Shown here: positions 25,924-35,035 of the stretch, in pieces | Layout: each line of letters starts with the position of its first letter | Numbering within the stretch: the stretch's first letter is position 1 | From: Telmatobacter sp. DSM 110680 | GTDB taxonomy: Bacteria; Acidobacteriota; Terriglobia; Terriglobales; Acidobacteriaceae | DNA: 64,000 bases | Assembly (NCBI RefSeq): GCF_039994875.1 | Contig: NZ_CP121196.1 | Coordinates: 2,356,001 to 2,420,000, forward strand | Direction of reading: 5' to 3' | Position numbers and translations under genes: made by a program | The notes under the pieces: model-generated | Database searches by the model: none | Told to the model about the DNA's origin: nothing | What the model saw: only the letters and a program-made list of their open reading frames with translations

Positions 25924-28416
25924 ATGAACGTGCTGGCCAACGATATTCGCTACGCCATCCGCCAACTGCGGCGATCGCCGGGTTTTGCGGCAACCGCCGT
26001 GTTTACACTCGCGCTCGGCATAGGGGCAACTGCGGCCGTTTATAGCGTTATACAGTCTGTCCTCTTGCAGGCATTACCCTATCCCGATTCAAACAGCCTG
26101 GTGGGCGTAGCCTATACCTTTCCTCACGAGAAGCCGAATGCGGAACAGGCAGGCAGCACCGCCGATTTCGTGCGCGAACACAGCAACGAATTCTCATCCG
26201 TCGCGATCATGGACGACTCCAGTCCCGCCGTCAATCTCTCCCTCAACGGGAGACGTGCAATTCAAGTGAATGCTCTGCGTGTCTCCGAAGGATATTTCCG
26301 AACGCTTGGTGTAATGCCGGCACTCGGCCGCGCCTTCCTGCCAGATGAGGACCGGCCAAATGGTGCAAAAGCATTGGTGCTAAGCCATGATCTTTGGACT
26401 AATGTTTTCAACGGCGATTCCGCAGTCGTGGGTCGGGCCATTCGCGTCAACCAGGAAACCTTCACCGTCGTAGGCGTGATGCCCGCCGGTTTTACCGTCA
26501 CTGCCGAAACGGCTCCTGGCGTTTTGGGAACTCCTGCCCTGTGGCAACCGCTTCAATTGGGTCCAAAAGATCCCGGCTACGATGGCGACAACTATGAGAT
26601 GATTGCGCGCTTACGCCAGGGAGTGACGCTTGCGCAGGCTCAGAGTGAGTTGAGTATGCTGAACGCGCCTTTCTACCAGGCGAATCCCACATACACAAAG
26701 TGGTTCGGTCGCAACAACGAACTTCACGAGTTTCGCGCGTGGAAGTTGCAGGATGTCGTGGTGAGCGAGGTGCGCCGTAGCTTACTCACGGTGATGGGTG
26801 CAGTGCTGGCGGTTTTGCTTGTTGCCTGTCTGAATCTAGCCGGATTGATGGTGGCAAGGTCGATGCGTCGCTCGCGCGAAATCGCGATGCGCTCCGCTCT
26901 CGGTGCGACAGGCGGGCACTTGGTTCGGATGCTCGCGTGCGAAGGTCTCTTGCTGGCCTTCTTTGGTGGCGTTCTTGCTTTGCTGGTGGCGCGAGTTGCA
27001 ACGCGGATTCTGCTCCACGCGGCGCCGCTTGCCGTTCCTTCGTTGCATGGCGATCCCAGCATTGGCCCACTGTGCGGAGTTGTTTTTCTGGTCTCCCTGG
27101 CCGCCACCGGTATTTTCTCAGTGCTTCCAGCGTGGCTGATTCTCCGTAAGCGCAACCGCGAAACGCGATTGGGGAGCCCTTCTTTCGGAGAGACAGTTTC
27201 GCACGCGCGCCTGTCTCGGACACTCATGGTTGCGCAGATCGCATTGGCGATGGCTCTCGTCTCCGTCGCTTCTATGCTGCTTGGAACATTTCTGAAACTG
27301 CGTTCGGTGCCGTCGGGCATTGCTGCCAAGCAGCTTTCCGTCTTCCAGGTCGATCTCAAAGGGAATCGCTACGCGAACACGCGCCAGACCACCCAGTTTG
27401 TTTCCAGCGTTCTTGAAAATCTGCGCCACACCCCCGGCGTAGAGCGCGTAGCAGCGGTGAATGGTTTGCCGTTGGATCGAGGCCTGAACATTGGCGGCAA
27501 TCCAACAGACCGCCATGATATCCGCCAGATCATCGAGCTTCGTTCCGTTACCCCCTCGTATTTCCAAACCATGGGGATTCCGCTGCTATCGGGAAGAGAT
27601 TTTTCAGACAGCGATCGCGCCGGCGGCGATCTGGTTATCGTGATCGGTGCTGAGGCCGCCCGGAAATGGTGGCCCGGTCGATCCCCGATAGGCGATTCGA
27701 TCAAAATTGGCGGCGAGCACAGCTGGCGCATCGTTGGGATCGCTGCGGATGTGCATACGCATTCCCTCGTCGAGACCGGCAATATCGTGATCTACGCGCC
27801 GATGAGCCAGCTCTCTGACGAAATGTCGGGCATCATCAATGGATGGTTTCCCACCAGCTTCGCCATCCGCACCGCAGCCGACGTCAACCTGGCGGCAACC
27901 GTGCAGCGCGCTGTTGAGCAAGCCGATCCCGAAATTCCTGTAGCTCGCCTCACAACCATGCAGGCAGTCATCGACTCAACCATCGAACAGCCTCGCTTCT
28001 TCTCACTCCTGGCTAGCGGCTTTTCGGTGTTTGCAATGATCCTCACCGTGATCGGGCTCTTCGGACTCCTGAGTTATCAGGTGACCCAGCGAACCAGGGA
28101 AATCGGAGTGCGCATGGCACTGGGGGCTGACCGTCGCGCAATTCTCGGTGTGTTTCTCGGTCGCGGCTTGACGGTAGCCTTCGCAGGCGTGGCGTTGGGG
28201 CTGGCGGCGAGTTGGTTGGTCAGGCCGGTCGTGAGCCATCTGCTGGCAGATGCCGGTGTAAACCCCGCCGGCAGCGGAGCCGTCATTGTGATGAACGGCG
28301 TATGGTCGGCGGTTGCCGCCTCCGTTGCCATTCTTTTAGCCACACTCGGTGCAAGCTGGTTCCCCGCCCGTCGTGCCGCTTCCATTGATCCCATGCGGGC
28401 TTTGCGCACCGAATAG
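25924..28416 (+). CDS. ADOP-type FtsX/MacB permease 4
   Basis: This 830-residue permease starts MNVLANDIRYAIRQLRRSPGF, only 20 bp after permease 3, and ends ASIDPMRALRTE. Domain order is as in its neighbours: helix, periplasmic core (SEGYFRTLGVMPALGRAF), FtsX bundle (LLTVMGAVLAVLLVACLNLAGLM), second helix near MVAQIALAMALVSVASML, second core, and a final bundle (FAMILTVIGLFGLLSYQVTQRTREIGVRMALG). The second periplasmic domain is shorter than in permease 3. The tight spacing suggests co-transcription and perhaps translational reinitiation. Confidence 0.92.
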   Translation: MNVLANDIRYAIRQLRRSPGFAATAVFTLALGIGATAAVYSVIQSVLLQALPYPDSNSLVGVAYTFPHEKPNAEQAGSTADFVREHSNEFSSVAIMDDSSPAVNLSLNGRRAIQVNALRVSEGYFRTLGVMPALGRAFLPDEDRPNGAKALVLSHDLWTNVFNGDSAVVGRAIRVNQETFTVVGVMPAGFTVTAETAPGVLGTPALWQPLQLGPKDPGYDGDNYEMIARLRQGVTLAQAQSELSMLNAPFYQANPTYTKWFGRNNELHEFRAWKLQDVVVSEVRRSLLTVMGAVLAVLLVACLNLAGLMVARSMRRSREIAMRSALGATGGHLVRMLACEGLLLAFFGGVLALLVARVATRILLHAAPLAVPSLHGDPSIGPLCGVVFLVSLAATGIFSVLPAWLILRKRNRETRLGSPSFGETVSHARLSRTLMVAQIALAMALVSVASMLLGTFLKLRSVPSGIAAKQLSVFQVDLKGNRYANTRQTTQFVSSVLENLRHTPGVERVAAVNGLPLDRGLNIGGNPTDRHDIRQIIELRSVTPSYFQTMGIPLLSGRDFSDSDRAGGDLVIVIGAEAARKWWPGRSPIGDSIKIGGEHSWRIVGIAADVHTHSLVETGNIVIYAPMSQLSDEMSGIINGWFPTSFAIRTAADVNLAATVQRAVEQADPEIPVARLTTMQAVIDSTIEQPRFFSLLASGFSVFAMILTVIGLFGLLSYQVTQRTREIGVRMALGADRRAILGVFLGRGLTVAFAGVALGLAASWLVRPVVSHLLADAGVNPAGSGAVIVMNGVWSAVAASVAILLATLGASWFPARRAASIDPMRALRTE

Positions 28417-28427
28417 GAGAGGTCAGG

Positions 28428-30959
28428 ATGAATTCGTTGATACAGGATCTACGCTACGCACTTCGGCAGTTGCGCAAGTCGCCAGGCTTCAGCCTCACAG
28501 TCGTCGTGACGCTTGCGCTCGGCATCGGCGCCAATGCGGCTGTGTTCACGCTCTTCGATCAAGTCCTTCTTCGAATGCTTCCCGTGCAGAAGCCGCAGGA
28601 GTTGGTCCGCTTCGAGTGGAATGGAGCATTCAACGGCTCCATGAGCAGCTTTGGCGGCGATAGGAAAGATCACCACAACTATTTTTCCTACCCGATGTAT
28701 AAAGATCTGCGCGACCAGAACCAGGTATTCAGTGGGATTCTCGCAACGGACGAAGCGCAAGTCGGTATCTCCTGGCACAATCAGGCTGAGAGCGAAAGTG
28801 CGGAGGTTGTTTCTGGCAATTACTTCCAGCTTCTTGGGCTCAATCCCGCTGTTGGACGCCTTTTCACACCTCAAGACGATACGGCGAAAGACTCGAATCC
28901 GGTAACGGTGGTGAGCTACAACTACTGGCGCACCCATCTTGGCGCGGCTCATGACGTTGTTGGACAGACGATCCTCATCAATGGCCACTCCTTCACAATC
29001 ATTGGTGTCGCGCCTGCGAACTTCGACTCTGCAATCGGCGGCTATCGTCCGGCGATTTTTGTTCCTACCAGCATGGTCGAGATAGCGATCCCCTGGAGAG
29101 CGCCGATCGATGACCTCAAAAACCATCAGTCCGTTTGGCTCACCCTGGTCGCGCGGCTGAAGCCAGGAATTACGCGTCAGCAGGCTGACGCGAGCATGCG
29201 CACTTTGTGGCATTCTCTGCGCGCCAACGAACTTCCTCTTTTCAAACAGGCAAGCGAGCGATTCCGCAAAAACTTTGTAGATCTGTCCACCTTCGAAGTT
29301 CTCGACGACTCCAAGGGATTCAATCCCAATCGAACCGATCTGCAGAAGCCGCTTTTCATCCTGATGAGCATGGCCGGACTGCTTGTGATTCTCTGCGCCA
29401 TCAATGTGGCGACGCTCCTATTGTTGCGGGCGGCCAACCGCGGTCGCGAAATGTCAATGCGCTACGCACTTGGCGCGCGCCGCAGTCGCATCGTCTCACA
29501 GTTGATCATTGAGGGCGGTGTTCTCGGATTCGTCGGAGCAGCGGCCGGAATTGCACTCGCTCCATTGGTCGCAGCGTCGTTGGTGCGCATCCTCACCAGT
29601 TCCGATCCAGGATCCGAGCCATATTCGGCTTCCGTGGATATTCGGGTGCTGCTCTTCACGTTAGGTCTCTCGATAATTGCCACGCTTTTCTTCAGCGTCG
29701 CCCCTGTATTCCACTTCTTCCGTCCCCAACTCGCTGGTGCTTTGCGCCAAAACACCGGCACGCTCTCCAAGGATTCGCAACGCTTCAGGAAACTAGCCGT
29801 GGGCGTACAGATCGCCCTTAGCGTGCTGCTGCTGGGCGGCGCCGGACTCTTTTTCCGCACATTCGATAATCTTCGTCACCAATCGCTCGGATTTGAGACC
29901 GCAAAGCTCGTGACATTTGCGCTGGATCCCACGAACTCGGGATACAGCGAAGATCGCACCAGCCAGATCATTACCAATTCTATCGATGTGTTGCGTCGTC
30001 TTCCTGGCGTTACTTCTGTTGCGGCTACTACCGATCCTGAACTGGTGGGAGACTCTGAGGGGTCGAATTTCTCCGTACAGGGGTACAAGCCTTCAGAAGA
30101 TGAGAATATGAACTTCGAGCAGCCGCGCATTACGCCGGACTACTTCTCTACCATTCATCAGCCGCTTCTGACTGGCCGGGAATTCACTGCAGCCGACACC
30201 AAAGGGCAGCCGGAAGTTGCCATCATCAATTTGGCTTTCGCCAAGCGCTTTTTTGGAACACCGCAGAACGCCATTGGTCGCCAGTTGCAGGAAGGCTCAG
30301 GCGATAAGCCAAACTACAACATCACCATCGTTGGCGTAGTCGGGGATATCCGGCACACTGATCTGCGTACGCTGCTCGGAGCCGCCGTTTATCTGCCTTA
30401 CCTGCAGCAGAAGCATCCGCACGGTGTCCAGATGTACGTGCAAACTTCGCCTCCGCCCACCACCGTTGAAGGCGCGATTCGCCAGACCATCCATCAGCTT
30501 GATTCAACGCTCGTGGTGGACGGCCTCCGCACCATGAACGCGCAGGTTGAGCGCAGTGAAGCCGATGAGCGGGCACTCGCGTTTCTCGCCATTGGTTTTG
30601 CCGGACTCGCATTGATTCTTGCTGCTGTGGGACTTTACGGCGTACTCGCTTATTCGACCGAACAGCGTACACGCGAAATCGGAGTGCGGTTGGCCCTGGG
30701 CTCGCCGCGTTCCGTTGTCGTTCTTCTCATTGTTCGAGAAATGGCCATCATCGCCGCAGTTGCTACGGTCGTGGCTTTGCCTTCTCTCATCGCCCTGGGC
30801 CGTCTCTTCCGAAGCCAGCTTTTTGGAGTCAGCACGTTCGATCCAATTACGCTTGGCGGAGCGGTAACACTTACCGTAATAATGCTCTCTCTTGCCGCTG
30901 CATTGCCCGCGCGCCGGGCTGCGGCTGTAGAGCCCATGCAGGCACTGCGCACAGAATAG
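28428..30959 (+). CDS. ADOP-type FtsX/MacB permease 5
   Basis: The 843-residue last permease begins MNSLIQDLRYALRQLRKSPGF, 11 bp after permease 4, behind GGAGAGGTCAGG. Its periplasmic core 1 (GNYFQLLGLNPAVGRLFTP) and FtsX bundle 1 (FILMSMAGLLVILCAINVATLLLL) precede a second half opening at VGVQIALSVLLLGGAGLFF. The end is LAFLAIGFAGLALILAAVGLYGVLAY...AAVEPMQALRTE. It is followed directly by the second ATPase gene, so this permease may be driven by that enzyme rather than by the one at the front; that is inference from order. Confidence 0.92.
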   Translation: MNSLIQDLRYALRQLRKSPGFSLTVVVTLALGIGANAAVFTLFDQVLLRMLPVQKPQELVRFEWNGAFNGSMSSFGGDRKDHHNYFSYPMYKDLRDQNQVFSGILATDEAQVGISWHNQAESESAEVVSGNYFQLLGLNPAVGRLFTPQDDTAKDSNPVTVVSYNYWRTHLGAAHDVVGQTILINGHSFTIIGVAPANFDSAIGGYRPAIFVPTSMVEIAIPWRAPIDDLKNHQSVWLTLVARLKPGITRQQADASMRTLWHSLRANELPLFKQASERFRKNFVDLSTFEVLDDSKGFNPNRTDLQKPLFILMSMAGLLVILCAINVATLLLLRAANRGREMSMRYALGARRSRIVSQLIIEGGVLGFVGAAAGIALAPLVAASLVRILTSSDPGSEPYSASVDIRVLLFTLGLSIIATLFFSVAPVFHFFRPQLAGALRQNTGTLSKDSQRFRKLAVGVQIALSVLLLGGAGLFFRTFDNLRHQSLGFETAKLVTFALDPTNSGYSEDRTSQIITNSIDVLRRLPGVTSVAATTDPELVGDSEGSNFSVQGYKPSEDENMNFEQPRITPDYFSTIHQPLLTGREFTAADTKGQPEVAIINLAFAKRFFGTPQNAIGRQLQEGSGDKPNYNITIVGVVGDIRHTDLRTLLGAAVYLPYLQQKHPHGVQMYVQTSPPPTTVEGAIRQTIHQLDSTLVVDGLRTMNAQVERSEADERALAFLAIGFAGLALILAAVGLYGVLAYSTEQRTREIGVRLALGSPRSVVVLLIVREMAIIAAVATVVALPSLIALGRLFRSQLFGVSTFDPITLGGAVTLTVIMLSLAAALPARRAAAVEPMQALRTE

Positions 30960-30985
30960 TTTTGAGAACGGAGTACATCGCCATC

Positions 30986-31690
30986 ATGATCGACCTGAAG
31001 AATATCGAACGCAGTTACAAGACCGGGCACGCTGAAACCTGGGTGCTGCGCCGCATCAATCTAACGATTCAAGAAGGTGAATTCATCACCATCATGGGCC
31101 CATCAGGAGCAGGGAAGTCATCGCTCTTGAATGCGCTTGCGCTTCTCGATGACAGTTGGCTTGGTGAATACTGGTTTGGCTCAACGCCGGTGCACTCGCT
31201 CAATCGCAAGCAGCGAGCGGACTTGGCTCGTCAGCGCATCGGGATGGTATTTCAAAGCTACCACTTGCTCGACGATCTTACCGTTGCCGAGAACATCGAT
31301 CTCCCGCTCTCCTACAAGAATCTGCCCTCAAAAGATCGTGCCGGCATGGTTGCCGACATTCTCGATCGCTTCAATATCGTTGCCAAAAAGGACTTGTTTC
31401 CGAACCAGCTTTCCGGCGGACAGCAGCAACTGGTCGGCATCGCGCGGGCCGTTGTCCACGCGCCATCACTACTGCTGGCCGACGAACCTACCGGCAACCT
31501 TCACTCCACACAAGCGCGCGAGATTATGGATCTGTTTTGCGAACTCAATCGCGCCGGCACCACTATCGTGCAGGTCACGCACTCTGAAGAGAATGCTCGC
31601 TACGGCAAGCGCATCATTGAACTGCGCGACGGCTGGATGACGCGCGACGAAAACCTGCAGACTGCTCCTTCGGAGGTCGGTGCACAGTGA
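30986..31690 (+). CDS. Second ABC ATP-binding protein, MacB/LolD type
   Basis: The 234-residue protein has Walker [11 protein letters not shown]-loop [11 protein letters not shown], Walker [14 protein letters not shown] and switch His in [13 protein letters not shown]. Its signature reads [14 protein letters not shown] (from residue 142), with Leu where nearly all relatives have Arg; the LSGGQ core is intact. Asp of the usual NLDS D-loop is His here (NLHS). ATG 30986 follows GGAG at 12 bases; a TTG at 30962 is an alternative. It differs enough from the first ATPase to be a separate lineage, and may serve a subset of the five permeases. Confidence 0.93.
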   Translation: MIDLKNIERSYKTGHAETWVLRRINLTIQEGEFITIMGPSGAGKSSLLNALALLDDSWLGEYWFGSTPVHSLNRKQRADLARQRIGMVFQSYHLLDDLTVAENIDLPLSYKNLPSKDRAGMVADILDRFNIVAKKDLFPNQLSGGQQQLVGIARAVVHAPSLLLADEPTGNLHSTQAREIMDLFCELNRAGTTIVQVTHSEENARYGKRIIELRDGWMTRDENLQTAPSEVGAQ

Positions 31691-33660
31691 ACTCAAAGGT
31701 GAATGATTTGAAAAAGACCCCGGGCACTCCAATCGCAACTCGCATCATTGCGGGTGCGGCAATCCTGCTTCTTCAGGCCAATATGGCCCTTGCGTTTCAA
31801 TCGGAAGCTACCAACGCTCCGCCGCAGACGGCGCCCCAGGCCACCACAACGCTACAAACAGCGCCCGCGGTGCCGTTCAACGAGATGCTGCACCACTCGT
31901 TCAATCCATTCGATGCCTATCGCGGGAAAATTGTGCCGCCTCCCAGCCTGTCCAACTCGATGCGTATGAACTCACTCGTCCGCGATGGAAAGCTTTATCT
32001 CTCGCTTCGCAACGCAATCGATCTCGCTCTCGAGAACAACCTCGACATCGTTATTGCACGCTATAACCTCCCCATTGCGCAGATGGACATCCTGCGCACT
32101 CAGGCCGGAGGATTCACCAGAGGCGTAAATACCGGTGTAGTCTCCGGCACACCCGGCGGGGCGGCAAGCGGAACAGGAACTGGTAGCGGAGCAGGCGGCA
32201 CAAGCACCGGGAGCGGCGGCGCTGGCGCCGGGAGCGGCGGTCTCGTGCAGTCCACGTTCGGCGTTGGAAGCAATGTTTCCAGCTTCGATCCCTACATTAT
32301 TGCCAAGGCCTACAACGACCACACCTCGCAACAGTTGACCAACCAGACTCTTTACGGCGTCTCTGCCTACCACCAGAACGAAAACCTGGCGGACATCAGC
32401 TATCAACAGTTCTTTCCAACCGGCACCTATTTTGAAACCGATTTCAACAACAACCGCCAGACATCGAATAGTCCCAACAATACTCTGAATCCGCAGCTTT
32501 ATTCCAACCTTCAAGTCATCTTCCAGCAACAGTTGCTTGCCGGATTTGGAACCGGGCCGAATCTGCGCTATCTGCGAATTGCGAGAACTAACCAGAAAAT
32601 TGGAGACATCGCATTCAAGGCACAGATCATCGCGACAGTAACCCAGATCTGCAATATCTACTGGGATCTTGTAAACGCCTACGACACCGAACAGGTAGGC
32701 GAACGCTCGGTCGCATTTGCAACGGAGACTCTCGACACCAGCCGCAAGCAACTCGAACTTCAGGCCATTCCTGAGATGGATGTCCTGAAAGCTGAAAGCG
32801 AAGTGGCGACACGCCAGCAGGATTTGACTGTCGCGCGTACCAACCTGGAACTTCAGGAACTCTACATGAAGAACGCCATCACCCGTTCTTTCGACGATCC
32901 GGTTCTTCAGGAGTTGCCAGTGGTGCCGACAGATCATCTTGCCGCTCAGATACAGCCGCAGACCGAGCCGGTACAGCAGAGTATCACTGACGCTCTCAAG
33001 AATCGCACTGAAATCCAGGAGAACGCCCTCGACCTCAGCAACCGGGAGCTGACCCGAAAATCTGCTCGCAACAACCTCCTGCCGCAGCTCAGTCTCTACG
33101 GCTTTTACTCCGGCACGGCATTCGGCGGAGTTCCGAACCCGGCATTCGCGGGGAGCAACACTGCTCCCGGAGGGTACGGCGGCACTCTCGAGAATGCGCT
33201 GAACAACTCTTCACCCGAATACCAGGTGGGTCTCCAACTCCAGATGCCTTTGCGCAATCGTCAGGCCAAGGCCGACCAGTACCGCACCGAACTCGAATAC
33301 CGCCAATCCCAGGTGTACGCTGAGGAGTTGAAGAAGAATATTGTCATCGAAGTGCGCAACGCTCGCTACGCTGTGGAGCAAGGTGCCAGCCGAGTAGGCG
33401 CGGCTAAGCAGGCACGCGACCTCGCACAGCGGACCCTCAATATCATGCAACAGGAACAAAAACTGGGAGCAGGATCGAATCAGCAGACATTGTCTGCCGA
33501 GCACGATCTGTCCGTGGCCGAATCGGCGCTTGTTACGGCACAAACAGCTTACGAGAAGGCTCGCATTCAGCTGAAGTTTGCTACCGGATCGGTGCTTGAA
33601 GAATACGGAATCTCGATCACCGACGCCAAAACCGGAGTTGTACAGGCGGACAACAACTAA
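31687..33660 (+). CDS. TolC-family outer-membrane efflux protein
   Basis: The 657-residue protein starts at GTG 31687, overlapping the ATPase stop as GTGA. An N-terminal signal (IIAGAAILLLQANMALAF) and a Q/P/T-rich linker precede the TolC repeat pair. Repeat 1 is marked by LYLSLRNAIDLALENNLDIVIARYNLPIAQ near residue 100; long alpha-helical barrel segments follow (DTSRKQLELQAIPEMDVLKAESEVATRQQDL), and repeat 2 ends at KNIVIEVRNARYAVEQGASR and YEKARIQLKFATG. Residues about 140-188 are an unusual Gly/Ser/Thr/Ala-only insert. It forms the outer-membrane duct for the adaptor and permeases of the same operon. Confidence 0.92.
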   Translation: MNSKVNDLKKTPGTPIATRIIAGAAILLLQANMALAFQSEATNAPPQTAPQATTTLQTAPAVPFNEMLHHSFNPFDAYRGKIVPPPSLSNSMRMNSLVRDGKLYLSLRNAIDLALENNLDIVIARYNLPIAQMDILRTQAGGFTRGVNTGVVSGTPGGAASGTGTGSGAGGTSTGSGGAGAGSGGLVQSTFGVGSNVSSFDPYIIAKAYNDHTSQQLTNQTLYGVSAYHQNENLADISYQQFFPTGTYFETDFNNNRQTSNSPNNTLNPQLYSNLQVIFQQQLLAGFGTGPNLRYLRIARTNQKIGDIAFKAQIIATVTQICNIYWDLVNAYDTEQVGERSVAFATETLDTSRKQLELQAIPEMDVLKAESEVATRQQDLTVARTNLELQELYMKNAITRSFDDPVLQELPVVPTDHLAAQIQPQTEPVQQSITDALKNRTEIQENALDLSNRELTRKSARNNLLPQLSLYGFYSGTAFGGVPNPAFAGSNTAPGGYGGTLENALNNSSPEYQVGLQLQMPLRNRQAKADQYRTELEYRQSQVYAEELKKNIVIEVRNARYAVEQGASRVGAAKQARDLAQRTLNIMQQEQKLGAGSNQQTLSAEHDLSVAESALVTAQTAYEKARIQLKFATGSVLEEYGISITDAKTGVVQADNN

Positions 33661-33661
33661 A

Positions 33662-35035
33662 ATGCCAGACCCCAGGAAGAACGAACGAATTCGGGTTTTA
33701 GTTGCCGACGATCAACCGCACATTCTCGAGGCTGTGGAACTGCTGCTTTCACCGCAGGGCATTCAAGTTGAATGCGTACGCTCACCGCAGCTTTTGCTTG
33801 AAGCGCTGGGTCAGACGGACTACGATGTTCTGCTCATCGACTTGAACTACACGCGCGACACAACCTCAGGCAAAGAGGGCCTCGATCTGCTCGCGCGCCT
33901 GCAGGAGATCGATCCGCGCATGCCGGTCATTGTCATGACTGCATGGGGCAACATCGATCTCGCAGTCGAAAGCATCAAGCGTGGTGCGCGCGATTTCATC
34001 CAGAAGCCATGGGAAAACGAGCGCCTCATTTCGCTTATTCGTGTCCACGCCGAGTTGCACAAGGCTCTACGCAGGGCACGTCAGCTTGAACTGGAAAACC
34101 GCTTGCTTCGAGCTGAAGGTATGCCCGACTTCGTGGCGGCTGCGCCGTCGATGCAACCTGTTTTGGAACTGATCAGCCAGGTTGGACCGTCCGACGCCAA
34201 CGTGCTTATCACGGGGGAGCACGGTACCGGTAAGGAGATCGTTTCCAAGCTTTTGCATGCGGCATCTCCTCGTTCGCGGATGCCTCTGGTTGCCGTGAAT
34301 GCCGGCGGATTGCCGGAAGGAACCTTCGAAAGCGAGATCTTCGGTCACGTTAAGGGAGCATTTACGGACGCGCGTTCGGATCGTGTCGGTCGCTTTGAGC
34401 TTGCCAATGGCGGTACGCTGTTTCTCGATGAAATTGCCAACGTCCCTCTCCGTCAGCAGGCGAAACTCCTGCGCGTCCTTGAGACCGGAGAACTCGAGCG
34501 CGTCGGATCATCGCAAACGCGACGCGTCGATGTGCGCGTATTATCGGCAACCAACGCCAACCTGCCTGACGAAGCCAAAGCAGGAAACTTCCGCGAAGAC
34601 CTGCTTTTTCGCATCAATACTGTCGAGATTCACATCCCGGCTTTACGCGAACGTCGCGAGGACATTCCGCTGCTGGCGCTGCACTTCCTCAATCGGAATC
34701 GATCGCGCTATCGCAAGCAGGTTACCGGCTTCTCAACCTCCGCTATGCAGCAGATGATCCAATACCCATGGCCGGGCAATGTACGCGAACTCGAGCACAC
34801 AGTCGAGCGCGCTGTGCTGCTTTGCCGAGGCGAGGAGATCGAGCCGGCCAACCTGGCTATCGCCGGAGCCAAATCTTCTGCGACCAATTTTGAGAATATG
34901 AGCATAGATGAGGTTGAAGCCCTGCTCATTCGCAAGGTTTTGCGCCGATGCGACGGTAACATATCGCAAGCAGCTGAAGCGCTTGGCCTAAGTCGAGCAG
35001 CGCTTTATCGTCGCATCGAAAAATATGGCTTATGA
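33662..35035 (+). CDS. NtrC-family sigma-54-dependent response regulator
   Basis: The 457-residue protein starts at ATG 33662, two bases after the tolC-like stop. The receiver domain (about 10-125) has the acidic pair in VADDQPH, phospho-acceptor Asp60 in LLIDLNY, and VMTAWG and IQKPWE. The AAA+ domain has Walker A GEHGTGKE at 185-192, Walker B LFLDEIAN, and the sigma-54 contact loop GAFTDA at 232-237 in place of GAFTGA. A Fis-type helix-turn-helix (ISQAAEALGLSRAALYRRIEKY) closes it. Phosphorylated by the adjacent kinase, it would activate sigma-54 promoters, most simply the one at 16178 that drives this operon. Confidence 0.95.
   Translation: MPDPRKNERIRVLVADDQPHILEAVELLLSPQGIQVECVRSPQLLLEALGQTDYDVLLIDLNYTRDTTSGKEGLDLLARLQEIDPRMPVIVMTAWGNIDLAVESIKRGARDFIQKPWENERLISLIRVHAELHKALRRARQLELENRLLRAEGMPDFVAAAPSMQPVLELISQVGPSDANVLITGEHGTGKEIVSKLLHAASPRSRMPLVAVNAGGLPEGTFESEIFGHVKGAFTDARSDRVGRFELANGGTLFLDEIANVPLRQQAKLLRVLETGELERVGSSQTRRVDVRVLSATNANLPDEAKAGNFREDLLFRINTVEIHIPALRERREDIPLLALHFLNRNRSRYRKQVTGFSTSAMQQMIQYPWPGNVRELEHTVERAVLLCRGEEIEPANLAIAGAKSSATNFENMSIDEVEALLIRKVLRRCDGNISQAAEALGLSRAALYRRIEKYGL

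Noticed and set aside
31972..32937. A 321-codon open frame on the minus strand
   Set aside because: It is antisense to the TolC-like gene, whose own motifs are clear; it has no ribosome site or recognisable domain.
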